Below, in pieces: positions 1 to 7,761 of a stretch of 64,000 nt of DNA. Position numbers and translations under genes: made by a program. How positions within the stretch are numbered: position 1 is the first letter of the stretch; the number at the start of each line of letters is the position of its first letter. Under the pieces are notes generated by a model that made no database searches, was not told the origin of the DNA, and was given only the letters and a program-made list of their open reading frames with translations. The DNA is from F1-120-MAGs118 sp013360535 (GTDB lineage: Bacteria > Planctomycetota > UBA1135 > GCA-002686595): positions 48,328 through 112,327 of the forward strand of contig JAPKHC010000008.1 of the NCBI GenBank assembly GCA_026647215.1, in the 5' to 3' direction.

Positions 1-356
1 CGCTGGCCCTCGGGCCCCTGACCTTGGCCACGCCCCTGCGGCGCGAAGCCGGGGCGCCGCGGACCACCTTGGAGCGGACCAAAGCCCGGACCGGGGCGGC
101 CTTGAGGTTCGAGGCCCTGCGGTTGCATGCCTCGAGGTTCCATGCCCTGCGGCCCGCGCTGGCGCTCGCCCTGCTCGCGCGGAGCGAACGGTGCGCCGTG
201 CTGGCGCTGGTAGGGCGAGGACTGCCGCGCGCAGTCGGGGCAGGTGGCCTGCGCCTCGGAGCGGCCGCGGAATTCGCGGCCTTGGCCGTGCGCGGGACCC
301 GAACAGCCGATGGCGATCGTCAGGGCGAGGAGCGAGAGGGTGAGCGGAGTCTTCAT
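1..356 (-). CDS. Proline/glutamine-rich putative lipoprotein (3' end outside window)
   Basis: Translating the minus strand from the ATG at 356 gives an open frame to the window edge (118 codons), so the C-terminus is missing. The first 18 residues are a basic start plus hydrophobic stretch ending in AIGCSG, a plausible lipobox. A CPDC pair at about residues 39-42 follows. The rest is low-complexity Gly/Pro/Gln/Arg with repeats such as PQG and EPQG, like a disordered surface or periplasmic protein. It is divergent from the two-component pair, across an intergenic hairpin. I do not recognise a family. The lipoprotein call rests only on the signal. Confidence 0.6.
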   Translation of the reverse strand, partial: MKTPLTLSLLALTIAIGCSGPAHGQGREFRGRSEAQATCPDCARQSSPYQRQHGAPFAPREQGERQRGPQGMEPRGMQPQGLEPQGRPGPGFGPLQGGPRRPGFAPQGRGQGQGPEGQ

Positions 357-435
357 GGCGTCTTGGGGGTGGGGTGCGGGCGGAAGGCACGCTCCCCCAC
401 GGCGACAACCATCGCCCCGAGTTCTTTCGCAACTC

Positions 436-482
436 TGAAGCGCGCGCGGAATTTCGAAATTTCCCGCGCGCGCGTCGCTTCA
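436..482. promoter_or_regulatory. Large interrupted palindrome between divergent genes
   Basis: TGAAGCG (436-442) is the reverse complement of CGCTTCA (476-482). The centre is a perfect 12-bp palindrome, AATTTCGAAATT (450-461), and alternating CG tracts pair between the two with a small bulge. The AT-rich core stands out in very GC-rich DNA. It sits between the divergent lipoprotein and response-regulator genes, so an operator for the adjacent OmpR-type regulator or a cruciform/attenuator are both plausible. The function is inferred. Confidence 0.5.
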
Positions 483-529
483 GGATTTCGCAAGGTTCGG
501 GGACGATCGTGAGTCGGCCGGAGCCCCGC

Positions 530-1204
530 GTGAGCCATCGAATTCTTGTCGTCGAGGACGATCCCAAGCTCGGGGCGCAGATCGCGCAGCACCTGAAGGA
601 AGCCGGTTTCGAGCCGCACTGGCTCGAGCGCGGCGACGATGCGCTCGCGGTCGAACCGCGCGACTACGCGCTCGGCATCCTCGACCTGATGCTGCCGGGC
701 GCGTTCGGGCTCGATGTGCTCAAGCACCTGCGGCGCCACTCGGACTTGCCCGTGCTCGTGCTCTCCGCGAAGAACGACACGGCGGTCAAGGTGCGTGCGC
801 TCGAGCTCGGCGCCGACGACTACGTCACGAAGCCCTTCTGGCCGGAGGAGCTGCTCGCGCGCGTCACGGCGCGGCTGCGGCGTCCGGCGCTGGCGCGCAA
901 CGGCACGATCTCGCACGGTGGGCTCGAGCTCGACGTCGACGGCCGCACGCTGAAGGTCGATGGCGCGCCGGTCGAGCTGACACGCGTCGAGTTCGAGATG
1001 CTGCTCGCGCTCGCGCGGCGACCGGGGCAGGCGCTGTCGCGCGCGTGGCTCGCGGAAAACGTGCTCGATCCCGAGCGCGACGGCACGGAACGCACGCTCG
1101 ATGTGCATGTCTCGCGCTTGCGCAAGAAACTCGGCGCCCGCGGCGCGCTCGTCGCGACCGTGTGGGGCGTCGGTTATCGCCTCGACGCGCCGGAGGGCGC
1201 TTGA
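530..1204 (+). CDS. OmpR/PhoB-family DNA-binding response regulator
   Basis: 224-residue two-component response regulator. The receiver domain (about 4-115) begins HRILVVEDD, has the phospho-acceptor Asp at residue 52 in LDLMLPG and the conserved Lys in YVTKPF. The C-terminal winged helix (about 125-222) carries the OmpR/PhoB signature TLDVHVSRLRKKL and ends VWGVGYRLD. GTG at 530 is preferred because CGGAG lies 6 nt upstream and the receiver starts right after it. An in-frame GTG at 509 is the alternative. The stop overlaps the kinase start (TTGA), so the two are translationally coupled. The target genes cannot be read from sequence; the divergent lipoprotein is a candidate. Confidence 0.93.
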   Translation: MSHRILVVEDDPKLGAQIAQHLKEAGFEPHWLERGDDALAVEPRDYALGILDLMLPGAFGLDVLKHLRRHSDLPVLVLSAKNDTAVKVRALELGADDYVTKPFWPEELLARVTARLRRPALARNGTISHGGLELDVDGRTLKVDGAPVELTRVEFEMLLALARRPGQALSRAWLAENVLDPERDGTERTLDVHVSRLRKKLGARGALVATVWGVGYRLDAPEGA

Positions 1205-2691
1205 AGCTGCGCGCGCGGCTCGCGCTGGTCGTGCTCGTCACCGCGCTGCCGGTGATCGGCGGCATCGTGTTCCTGCAGCAGCGCCTGCAGTGGAACGCGG
1301 TCGAGCAGTCGCTCGCCGACTATGCCTTCGATCGCATGCAAGGCGGCGGACGCGAGGCCTGCGAGAACGCGCCGGAGTCGTTTCCGTTCCGGCCGGGCGC
1401 GCGCCAGCCCGAGCGCCTGCCCGGACCGCGGGGAGCGCCGCCGCGCCTGCGACCCGGCGGACCGCCCGAGCCGCTGGCGCGGGGCCCGGAGGCGCCGCCG
1501 CGTGGACCGGCGGAGCCGCTCAATCCCGAAGTGCGCACGGAACTGTGGGCCTACTCGCCCGACTTCACGTCGCGCAACCGCGAGGCGCCGACGTTTCCGG
1601 TCGAAGTGCGCGAAGCGTTGCTCGCGGGCGAGCCGCACGCGAGCGTGGAGTGGTTCGTGCCGGAGCGCAACGGCATCGCCGTCGGCGTCAAGATGCCGTG
1701 GGACACCGGGCCGTGCGCTTACATGTTCGTGCGGCGCTCGCGCGTGAGCCCACCGCAAGCGCAGCGCGACTTGCTGATCGGCACGGCGACCGTGCTCGCG
1801 GTGCTGCTCGGCGCGGTGATGGTCGGTGCGGGGCCGCTCGTGGCGCGCGTGCGGCGACTGACGGCACAGGTGCGTGCCTCGGCGGCCGCACGTTACGCGA
1901 CGCCGGCGGAGGTGACGGGCAGCGACGAGATTTCCGACCTCGCGAGCGCGTTCAACTCCGCCGCGGGCGAGGTGCGTGCGAGCATCGAGACGATCGAGAA
2001 CCGCGAGCGCACGCTGCGGCAGTTCGTCGAGAACACCACGCACGACGTGATGGTGCCGCTGACGGTGCTGCAGGGCCACTTGACGACGTTGCGGCGGCGC
2101 TTCGAGAGCGCACAAGGCGAAGAGCGGGTCGTGCTGCTCGAGGCGCTGCAGGAAGCGCACTACATGGCCTCGCTGATCCACAACCTCTCGGCGGCGGCGC
2201 GACTGGAGAGTGCGGCGGTCGAGCTCGAGCGCCATCGCGTCGACCTCGTCGCGCTGGTCGAGCGCGCCGTCGCGCGCCACGCGCCGATCGCGCGCGCTCG
2301 CGGGCTCGCCCTCGAACACGCCGTGCCGCCGGAGCCGGTCGCGACCGCGGGCGACGTCACGCTGCTCGAGCAGGCCGTTTCCAACCTGATCCACAACGCC
2401 GTGCGGTACGTCGAGCCCGGTGGGCACGTCGCGGTCGTGCTCGAGACGCGCGACGGCCGTTTTGCGCTGCGGGTGCTCGACGATGGTCCCGGAATTCCGC
2501 CGGAGCTGCGCACGCGCGTGTTCGAGCGCGCCTTCCGCGCCGACGGAGCGCGCTCGCGGCATCCGGGCGGGCTCGGGCTGGGGCTCACGATCGCCCGCGA
2601 CGTGCTCGAGCGGCACGGCTTCGAACTCGAGCTGCGCCAGCCGCCGGAGGGCGGCACCGAGTTCGAGATCCGCGGCCCGCTCGAAGCGTGA
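1201..2691 (+). CDS. Membrane sensor histidine kinase
   Basis: 496-residue partner kinase of the preceding regulator. TM1 is about 7-25, followed by an extracytoplasmic sensor (26-188) with a Pro/Arg/Gly-rich segment near 60-110, then TM2 about 190-213 and a HAMP-like linker. The HisKA phospho-acceptor is His281 in TTHDVMVPL, which lacks the usual basic residue two positions after His. The HATPase domain has the N box (NLIHNAVRY, near 394), G1 (DDGPGIP, near 426) and G2 (GGLGLGLT, near 456). The TTG start overlaps the regulator stop. The stimulus is unknown; the disordered proline-rich insert in the sensor is unusual. Confidence 0.92.
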   Translation: MKLRARLALVVLVTALPVIGGIVFLQQRLQWNAVEQSLADYAFDRMQGGGREACENAPESFPFRPGARQPERLPGPRGAPPRLRPGGPPEPLARGPEAPPRGPAEPLNPEVRTELWAYSPDFTSRNREAPTFPVEVREALLAGEPHASVEWFVPERNGIAVGVKMPWDTGPCAYMFVRRSRVSPPQAQRDLLIGTATVLAVLLGAVMVGAGPLVARVRRLTAQVRASAAARYATPAEVTGSDEISDLASAFNSAAGEVRASIETIENRERTLRQFVENTTHDVMVPLTVLQGHLTTLRRRFESAQGEERVVLLEALQEAHYMASLIHNLSAAARLESAAVELERHRVDLVALVERAVARHAPIARARGLALEHAVPPEPVATAGDVTLLEQAVSNLIHNAVRYVEPGGHVAVVLETRDGRFALRVLDDGPGIPPELRTRVFERAFRADGARSRHPGGLGLGLTIARDVLERHGFELELRQPPEGGTEFEIRGPLEA

Positions 2692-2709
2692 GCCGCGGCT
2701 CGCCGCCGT

Positions 2710-3222
2710 TCAGAGCGCCTCGGAGACGGCGCGCGCGATGTCGAGCGTCGTCACGATGCCGACCAGCTTGCCGTAGTCGACCACCATCGCGCGGTGGATG
2801 TGCTCCTTCACGAACAGCGCGCAGATCTGCTTGAGCGCGAGGTCGGGCGCGATCGTGATGACGTCGGTGCTCATCAGCTCCGAGACCGTCGCCGACTGCA
2901 GCACGTCGGGGCTGTAGTCCTCCATCGAGAAGACCACTTCCTCGTCGTCGTAGTCGTCGTTCGAGGCGTCCCCCATCGGGTACTCGCCGCCCGAGCCCTC
3001 CAGACGCCCGTTGCGCAGGTTCTCGGGCCGCGCGATGTCGAAGGCCGACAGCACGCCGACGAGCTTCCCGTTGCGATCGACCACGGGAGCGCCGCTGATG
3101 TGCAGCTCGGCGAAGCTCGTCACGGCTTCTTCGACCGTCGTGCCCGGCTCGAGCTTGAAGACGTTGCTGCGCATGATGTCGCGCGCTTTCAGCGTGCCCA
3201 GTGCATTCTTGGTCGTGCTCAT
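2710..3222 (-). CDS. Two-CBS-domain protein
   Basis: 170 residues made of two CBS modules (about 14-68 and 110-168), each with the usual pattern of a degron-like start (ARDIM, VSELM), central GAPVVD or RAMVVD strand and a closing GVLSAFD or GIVTTLDIA. An acidic linker (about 78-100, rich in Asp/Glu/Tyr) separates them. CBS pairs bind adenine nucleotides and usually act as energy sensors in trans. With no other domain the partner is unknown. An AGGAGG-type ribosome site precedes the ATG at 3222. It converges with the kinase gene. Confidence 0.9.
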   Translation of the reverse strand: MSTTKNALGTLKARDIMRSNVFKLEPGTTVEEAVTSFAELHISGAPVVDRNGKLVGVLSAFDIARPENLRNGRLEGSGGEYPMGDASNDDYDDEEVVFSMEDYSPDVLQSATVSELMSTDVITIAPDLALKQICALFVKEHIHRAMVVDYGKLVGIVTTLDIARAVSEAL

Positions 3223-3323
3223 GATGGCCCTCCTCGGTCAACCTGAACGTAGACGCACGGGCCGCAGCGCGCGTCCGCACGCGAGACGTACGGGGCGACG
3301 GAAACTCTGCGTACGAGCCGCGC

Positions 3324-3902
3324 TCAGCGCTGCGCGGACTGCGAGGCGACGTAGGCCTTCGCGCGCTCGATGTAGGCGGGGTTCTTGAGGCCGACCGCCT
3401 GCGCTTCGGCGAGCGCGGCGTCCCAGGCGAGGCCCTGATCGAGCACGCGGTAAGCGACCCACAGGGCGCCGACTCGGTTGCCCGAGGCGCAGTGCAGGAG
3501 CGACGGCGTCTCGCTCGACTGGCGCAGGAGCTCGCGGGCCTTCGCGTAAGTCGCGTCGTCGAGCTCGGCCGGCGTCGCGAAGGGCAGCTCGATGTACTCG
3601 AGGCCGAGCTCCGCCGCGCGCGCCTTCTCGTCGAAGTCCTTCAGCTCGCCCGCCTTGCGCAGCGAGATCACGCGGCGCGTGCCGGCCTTGGCGAGCGCGG
3701 CGAGGTCGGCTTCGGTCGGCTGGCCACCCATGTGCAGCGTCCCGAAGGCCTGCGCGTTGGAGAGCGCGAGCCCCGGTGCGGGCGCGAGCGCTTCAGCGTG
3801 CGCGCCGGCGACGCTCGCCGTCGTCTTGGCGGGCGCGTTGCAGGCGCCGAGCGAGAACAGCGACAGGGACACAAGGAAAAACGCGAGAGTCGTGAGCTTC
3901 AT
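3324..3902 (-). CDS. DSP/tyrosine-phosphatase-like lipoprotein (COG3453-like)
   Basis: 192 residues. The signal sequence ends in lipobox LGAC (Cys about 20), predicting a lipid-anchored periplasmic protein. The body follows the dual-specificity phosphatase-like fold associated with beta-lactamase-hydrolase-like proteins: an early LHMGGQPTEADL segment, then GTRRVISLR, and the P-loop HCASGNRVG (Cys-x5-Arg) near residues 139-146. The family is a predicted phosphatase; substrates are generally unknown. Transcribed alone, with a structured intergenic stretch on its upstream side. Confidence 0.8.
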   Translation of the reverse strand: MKLTTLAFFLVSLSLFSLGACNAPAKTTASVAGAHAEALAPAPGLALSNAQAFGTLHMGGQPTEADLAALAKAGTRRVISLRKAGELKDFDEKARAAELGLEYIELPFATPAELDDATYAKARELLRQSSETPSLLHCASGNRVGALWVAYRVLDQGLAWDAALAEAQAVGLKNPAYIERAKAYVASQSAQR

Positions 3903-4255
3903 GCTCCCTACTCTCGCGTGTTCGGGTGTCAGAGCAAGAGGCCGATGTTCGCTCGGGTTGCGCGGGCCGTCCGCCCCCTACCCAAGGGCGGCCGCGGCGG
4001 GCGCGTACGGAACGAGTTCCGTTCGTGATGCGGCACCGGTCTCTTGCTCTTCACCTCCGAAGAGGTGGGTCGTCTCGGGCTTCCTCCCGGACTTCGGCGG
4101 CTCGCAGTCCCGCCTCGATCCGCTGTCAGCCAGGTCCCGGGAGGGCCCTTCCGACCGGAGGACGTCTTCACGTCCCACGCCCTCAATATCGGCGCTCGGA
4201 GCGGCCCGCGGAACCTGTCGACGTGCGTAGTTCGAGAGCGGAGTTGTGCGCAGCC
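3903..4255. other. Highly structured intergenic region, candidate RNA element
   Basis: No convincing gene. Several inverted repeats are present: AGAGCAAGAG (3931-3940) with CTCTTGCTCT (4041-4050); CCGCCC (3971-3976) with GGGCGG (3986-3991); a 16-bp dyad ACGGAAC-GA-GTTCCGT (4007-4022); CACCTC-CGAA-GAGGTG (4052-4067), which on the minus strand is a 6-bp stem with a C(UUCG)G tetraloop; and GACGT-CTTC-ACGTC (4161-4174). The region is downstream of the minus-strand envelope operon and upstream of the phosphatase-like gene, so it may hold a terminator, a small RNA or a repeat unit. I did not match it to tmRNA, RNase P or SRP RNA. Confidence 0.45.
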
Positions 4256-5785
4256 TCAGGTGCGGCGCGCGCCCTGTGGCCACGGCACGTCGCGGCGCCA
4301 GAAGAACACGAGCGGATAGCTGCCCTCGATGTCGAGCTCGAGCGCGACGTAGTCGGAGGCGAGCTTGGGATGCGCGAGCAGCGTGCCTTCCCACGAGCTC
4401 GCCTTCAGCTCGCGCTGGCCGTGCTCGTCGACGTCGAACCAGCCCGTGCCGATCACGATCATCTCCGGCCGTTGCGCGAGCACCCAGTCGGCGTCGTAGC
4501 GGATGTGCCCCTTGATCGTGATGTTCGGGTCGGGCTGCGCCTGGGCGATCGCGGTGTTCGTCAGGCCGAGCATGTCGACCACGTACAGCCGCGAGGCCCA
4601 CTTGAAGCAGCCGATCGGCGCCAGCGCGACCTTGGTGTCCGGCGGCACGCGGCGCGCGACCTCGCGCCCCATCGCTTCCCAGCGTGGCTCGCTGCCCAGA
4701 TGCGTCAGGTAGAGGTGCTCTCTCAGCCCCTGCTGCACCTGCTCGAAGCCGAGCGCGAGCACGACCGCCCCCACCGCGGCCAGACCTCGAACTTGCGGAA
4801 AAAGCCCGTGGAAACCGAGGCATCCCACGAGCAGCGCCAGCGGCAGGATCGGAACGAAGAAGCGCCCGAGCGGGAAGAAGTCGCCGCCGACGTAGACGAC
4901 GTAGAGCGCGAACACGGTCGACACGAGCGTCGCCGAGCGCAGCACGGGATCCTCGTCGCGCGGCCGGCGCGCGAGGGCCACGAGGCCGAGCGCGAGGGCG
5001 AGCACGAGTCCGGTCGCCGCGCTCGACTCCGCGAGGTACTCGAGACCCAGCCGCAGGTCGGTGAAGAAGTCGAGCTTCTTCACGGTGTACGTGATCGGCA
5101 CCCAGCGCCCGAAGTACGCGAGCCGGAACGCCTGCCAGCCCGCGAGCGGCGCAAACGCGAGCAGCGGCCCGAGCCAGCGCCGCGCGCGCAGCTCGCTCCA
5201 CACGAGCGGCAAGGCAAACAGGATCGCCTCGTTGCGCAGGAGCGCGGCGACTCCGAGCAACGCACAGGCCGTCACGGGGACACGGCCGGTGCGGCGCGCC
5301 TGGTCCCAGCGTTCGATCGCGAAGGTGACGAGCGCCGCGAGCGGCACCGTGCCCAGACCGAGGATCGAGTGCCACGCCAGCGCCGGACTCGCGGCGACGA
5401 GCCAGGCGGGCGCAGCGAAACGGTCCTGCGGACGGCGGCGTTGCCACAGCACGGCGATCGTGAACGCGATCGCCGCGAACGAGAGCACCGACACCACGAT
5501 GCTGAAGTGCGCCGGGTGAAGCCCGAGCGCGATCGTGCCCGCCGCCGCGAGCATCCAGCCGGGCGCCGAGAAGCCCTCGACACGCTCACCCAAGTTGAAG
5601 ACGAGGCCGTGGCCTTCGACCAGATTGCGCGCGTAGCAGTAGGCGATGTAGTCGTCGTCGCACGGACCGTAGCCGAGGAACGTCGCCGCGTGCGCCGCCG
5701 CCACGAGCGCCACGAGCCACGGCATCAGCGCACGAAGGCGCGAATTCCCCGGTGAAATCGGCTCTTGGGGCTCGTTCGCGCTCAT
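4256..5785 (-). CDS. GT-C type membrane glycosyltransferase-like protein
   Basis: 509 residues with about 9-11 predicted membrane helices over the first 380 residues and a soluble C-terminal part. The first loop after TM1 has DDDYIAYCYARNLVEGHG followed by LGERVEGF, the acidic catalytic-loop signature of GT-C enzymes that use polyprenyl-phosphate sugars (arabinosyl- or mannosyltransferase-like). The acceptor is unknown. It is the last gene of the minus-strand run acyltransferase, S51, SGNH, GT-C. The ATG overlaps the SGNH stop by 4 bp, suggesting joint action on an envelope glycan. Confidence 0.82.
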   Translation of the reverse strand: MSANEPQEPISPGNSRLRALMPWLVALVAAAHAATFLGYGPCDDDYIAYCYARNLVEGHGLVFNLGERVEGFSAPGWMLAAAGTIALGLHPAHFSIVVSVLSFAAIAFTIAVLWQRRRPQDRFAAPAWLVAASPALAWHSILGLGTVPLAALVTFAIERWDQARRTGRVPVTACALLGVAALLRNEAILFALPLVWSELRARRWLGPLLAFAPLAGWQAFRLAYFGRWVPITYTVKKLDFFTDLRLGLEYLAESSAATGLVLALALGLVALARRPRDEDPVLRSATLVSTVFALYVVYVGGDFFPLGRFFVPILPLALLVGCLGFHGLFPQVRGLAAVGAVVLALGFEQVQQGLREHLYLTHLGSEPRWEAMGREVARRVPPDTKVALAPIGCFKWASRLYVVDMLGLTNTAIAQAQPDPNITIKGHIRYDADWVLAQRPEMIVIGTGWFDVDEHGQRELKASSWEGTLLAHPKLASDYVALELDIEGSYPLVFFWRRDVPWPQGARRT

Positions 5786-6924
5786 CGGTCCCAGCCCAGC
5801 TCGCGAGCGCGAGCGAGGAACAGCCCCGCGAGCACCGTGCGGCCCTGTTCGGTGAAGTGGATGCCGTCGCCGAGGAACCAGTCGATGCGGTCGGGGCGCT
5901 GGCGGCAGAGCGCGGCGAGGTCGAAGAGCTCCGCACCTTCCGCCGACGCGACTTCACGCGTCAACTCGACGTACTGCTCGTGCACACGCACGATCTGCTC
6001 CGCGTTCGTGCCGAAGTTGTACTTGAGCAAGTACGGCGGCACGGTCAGGTCGTGCACGGTCGGCGCCGTGACGAGCATCACGCGCACCTTGCGCGCGCGG
6101 AATTGCCGCACGATCGCGGCCAGATTCGCGACGTACTCTTCCGGCGGCACTCGGCCGACGTCGAGCACGGGCGCCTCTTCCGGCGCACGCAGCTTGCGCA
6201 GGGCCTGCAGCAGCCGCGAGGAGCGGTAGAACCGCTCATGGCGCGCGTCGATGCGCTTGAGCGAGTCCTGGGTGCCGCGCGCGAGCCAGTGGTCGTTCCA
6301 GCCGTAGCAAACGACGACGAAGTCCGGCTCGAGCCGCTCGCCGTGCTTCTGCGCGACGAGGCGGCCTTGGTGCGTCGAGTAGCCCGCGATCGACAGGTTC
6401 ACGCCGTCGAGCCCGAGCGCACGCGCCGCGATCTCCGGCCAGGCCTCGGGGTGACCCTGATACAGGCAAGAATCGCCGAGGAACAGCACGCGGCGTGTTC
6501 CCGCGGGCTTGGGGACGCGCGGTTCCGGGCCAGAAAATCCGAGCGAATTCGTGCCCGGCGCGTCGCTCGGCATCTTCCAGAAGAGCTCCTCGTCCGGCTC
6601 GAGCTCGAGAAAATCCGTCGGCGAGGGATAACCGAACTCGATGCCCGACACGTTGCGGAAGCCCGCGCTGCGCAGGCCGAGTTCCGGCACGGCGAGCAGC
6701 GTCGCGAGCACCGCGAGGGCGACGAACGGTCCGATCGAACGGCCGCGCGCTCGCTGCGCGCGCACACCGAGGGGAACGAGGAGCGTGAGGCCGGCGAACA
6801 CGGCCACAGCGACCAGCGAGACGCCAGCATCGAGCCGAAACGTGAGCAGGGTCGAGAGCGCGAACGGCGCCGCCAGCCACCAGGCCTCCGCGGTCCCTCC
6901 ACGTCGCTGCGCCGCGTCGCTCAC
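5782..6924 (-). CDS. SGNH/GDSL-family hydrolase with N-terminal membrane segments
   Basis: 380 residues from a GTG. Two or three hydrophobic helices fill residues 15-85. The SGNH domain follows, with block I FLGDSCLYQG (nucleophile Ser near 150), a block III-like CYGWNDHW, and block V DGIHFTEQG (Asp-x-x-His) near 355-363. Family members are esterases or O-acetyl/alkyl transferases on glycans and lipids. The gene is 4-bp coupled to the GT-C gene and 3 bp after the S51 gene stop, so a role in modifying or trimming the same exported polymer is a reasonable inference. Confidence 0.85.
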   Translation of the reverse strand: MSDAAQRRGGTAEAWWLAAPFALSTLLTFRLDAGVSLVAVAVFAGLTLLVPLGVRAQRARGRSIGPFVALAVLATLLAVPELGLRSAGFRNVSGIEFGYPSPTDFLELEPDEELFWKMPSDAPGTNSLGFSGPEPRVPKPAGTRRVLFLGDSCLYQGHPEAWPEIAARALGLDGVNLSIAGYSTHQGRLVAQKHGERLEPDFVVVCYGWNDHWLARGTQDSLKRIDARHERFYRSSRLLQALRKLRAPEEAPVLDVGRVPPEEYVANLAAIVRQFRARKVRVMLVTAPTVHDLTVPPYLLKYNFGTNAEQIVRVHEQYVELTREVASAEGAELFDLAALCRQRPDRIDWFLGDGIHFTEQGRTVLAGLFLARARELGWDR

Positions 6925-6927
6925 CCT

Positions 6928-7761
6928 TCAGCGCCCCAGCTCACAGGCCATGCCCGGCCGCAGCACCTGCACGCGCACGCCCCGCGCCGCCGACAGCGCG
7001 CCGGGTTCCGCGCGCTCGACCGCCGCCTCGCGCGCGTCGACCACGACGACCTGCCCCTCGCCCGCGACCTCCACGCGCCCGCCGGTGACGACCAGCGCCG
7101 TGCGCTCGTCGATGCCGAAGCCGACGAGCTCGGGATGGTCGAGCACCGCCCCGATCAGCCGGTTGGCGCGCTGGCGCGCGAGGAAGTGCTGGTCGACGAT
7201 CGCGCCCGGCAGCAGCCCGAGCCCCGTCGCCGTGTGCGTCGCGCCCGCGGCGATCTTCTCGAGCCCGTCGCCTTCGCCCGTGATCATCACGCGCGTCATC
7301 ACCGCCGCTCCCGCGCTCGTGCCACCGCACGTCACGCCCGCCGCCGCGCGCGCGCGCACGACCTCGTCGAGTCCGCTCTCGACGAGCGCCGCCATCAGGA
7401 GCACCTGATCGCCACCGCCCATCCAGATCAGGTCCGCGCGCTCGAGCACCGCGCGCGCGCGACCGATGTCGGAGAGGTCGGACAGGTTCGTCACCTCCGC
7501 CGCGCCGGCCTCGCGCCACATCTCGGCGCTCGCCTCGCCACGATCGGGACGATCGGAGGCCTGCGGCAGCACGACCACGCGCGTCTCGCGGCCGCGCGCG
7601 AGCTCGAGGGCGCGCTGCTGGATCGACTCGAGCGTCGTGCCGCCGCCGACGATCACGAGCTCGAGGCGCTCGAGCGGGTCGGGCCGCGCCGGGCCGAGGG
7701 CGGAGCAGGACGCGAGCGAGACGAGGAGGGCGAGCACCGGCGGCGTTCTCATGCCGCTCAT
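6928..7761 (-). CDS. Cyanophycinase-like (peptidase S51) lipoprotein
   Basis: 277 residues. The signal peptide ends in lipobox LASC (Cys about 19). The S51 fold shows VIVGGG near the start of the mature part, the nucleophile elbow GGTSAGAAVM (Ser near 139), DQHFLARQRANRL, and GFGIDERTALV with the acidic residue seen in cyanophycinases. Cyanophycinases cleave cyanophycin to beta-Asp-Arg; other S51 members cleave Asp-X bonds. The ATG at 7761 overlaps the acyltransferase stop (ATGA); a second ATG at 7752 is possible. Lipid anchoring argues for periplasmic peptide turnover rather than storage-granule use, which is inference. Confidence 0.85.
   Translation of the reverse strand: MSGMRTPPVLALLVSLASCSALGPARPDPLERLELVIVGGGTTLESIQQRALELARGRETRVVVLPQASDRPDRGEASAEMWREAGAAEVTNLSDLSDIGRARAVLERADLIWMGGGDQVLLMAALVESGLDEVVRARAAAGVTCGGTSAGAAVMTRVMITGEGDGLEKIAAGATHTATGLGLLPGAIVDQHFLARQRANRLIGAVLDHPELVGFGIDERTALVVTGGRVEVAGEGQVVVVDAREAAVERAEPGALSAARGVRVQVLRPGMACELGR

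Noticed and set aside
3929..4186. 85-codon minus-strand frame in the structured intergenic region
   Set aside because: Low-complexity Arg/Pro/Ser translation that passes through several RNA-like stems. Better explained as non-coding.
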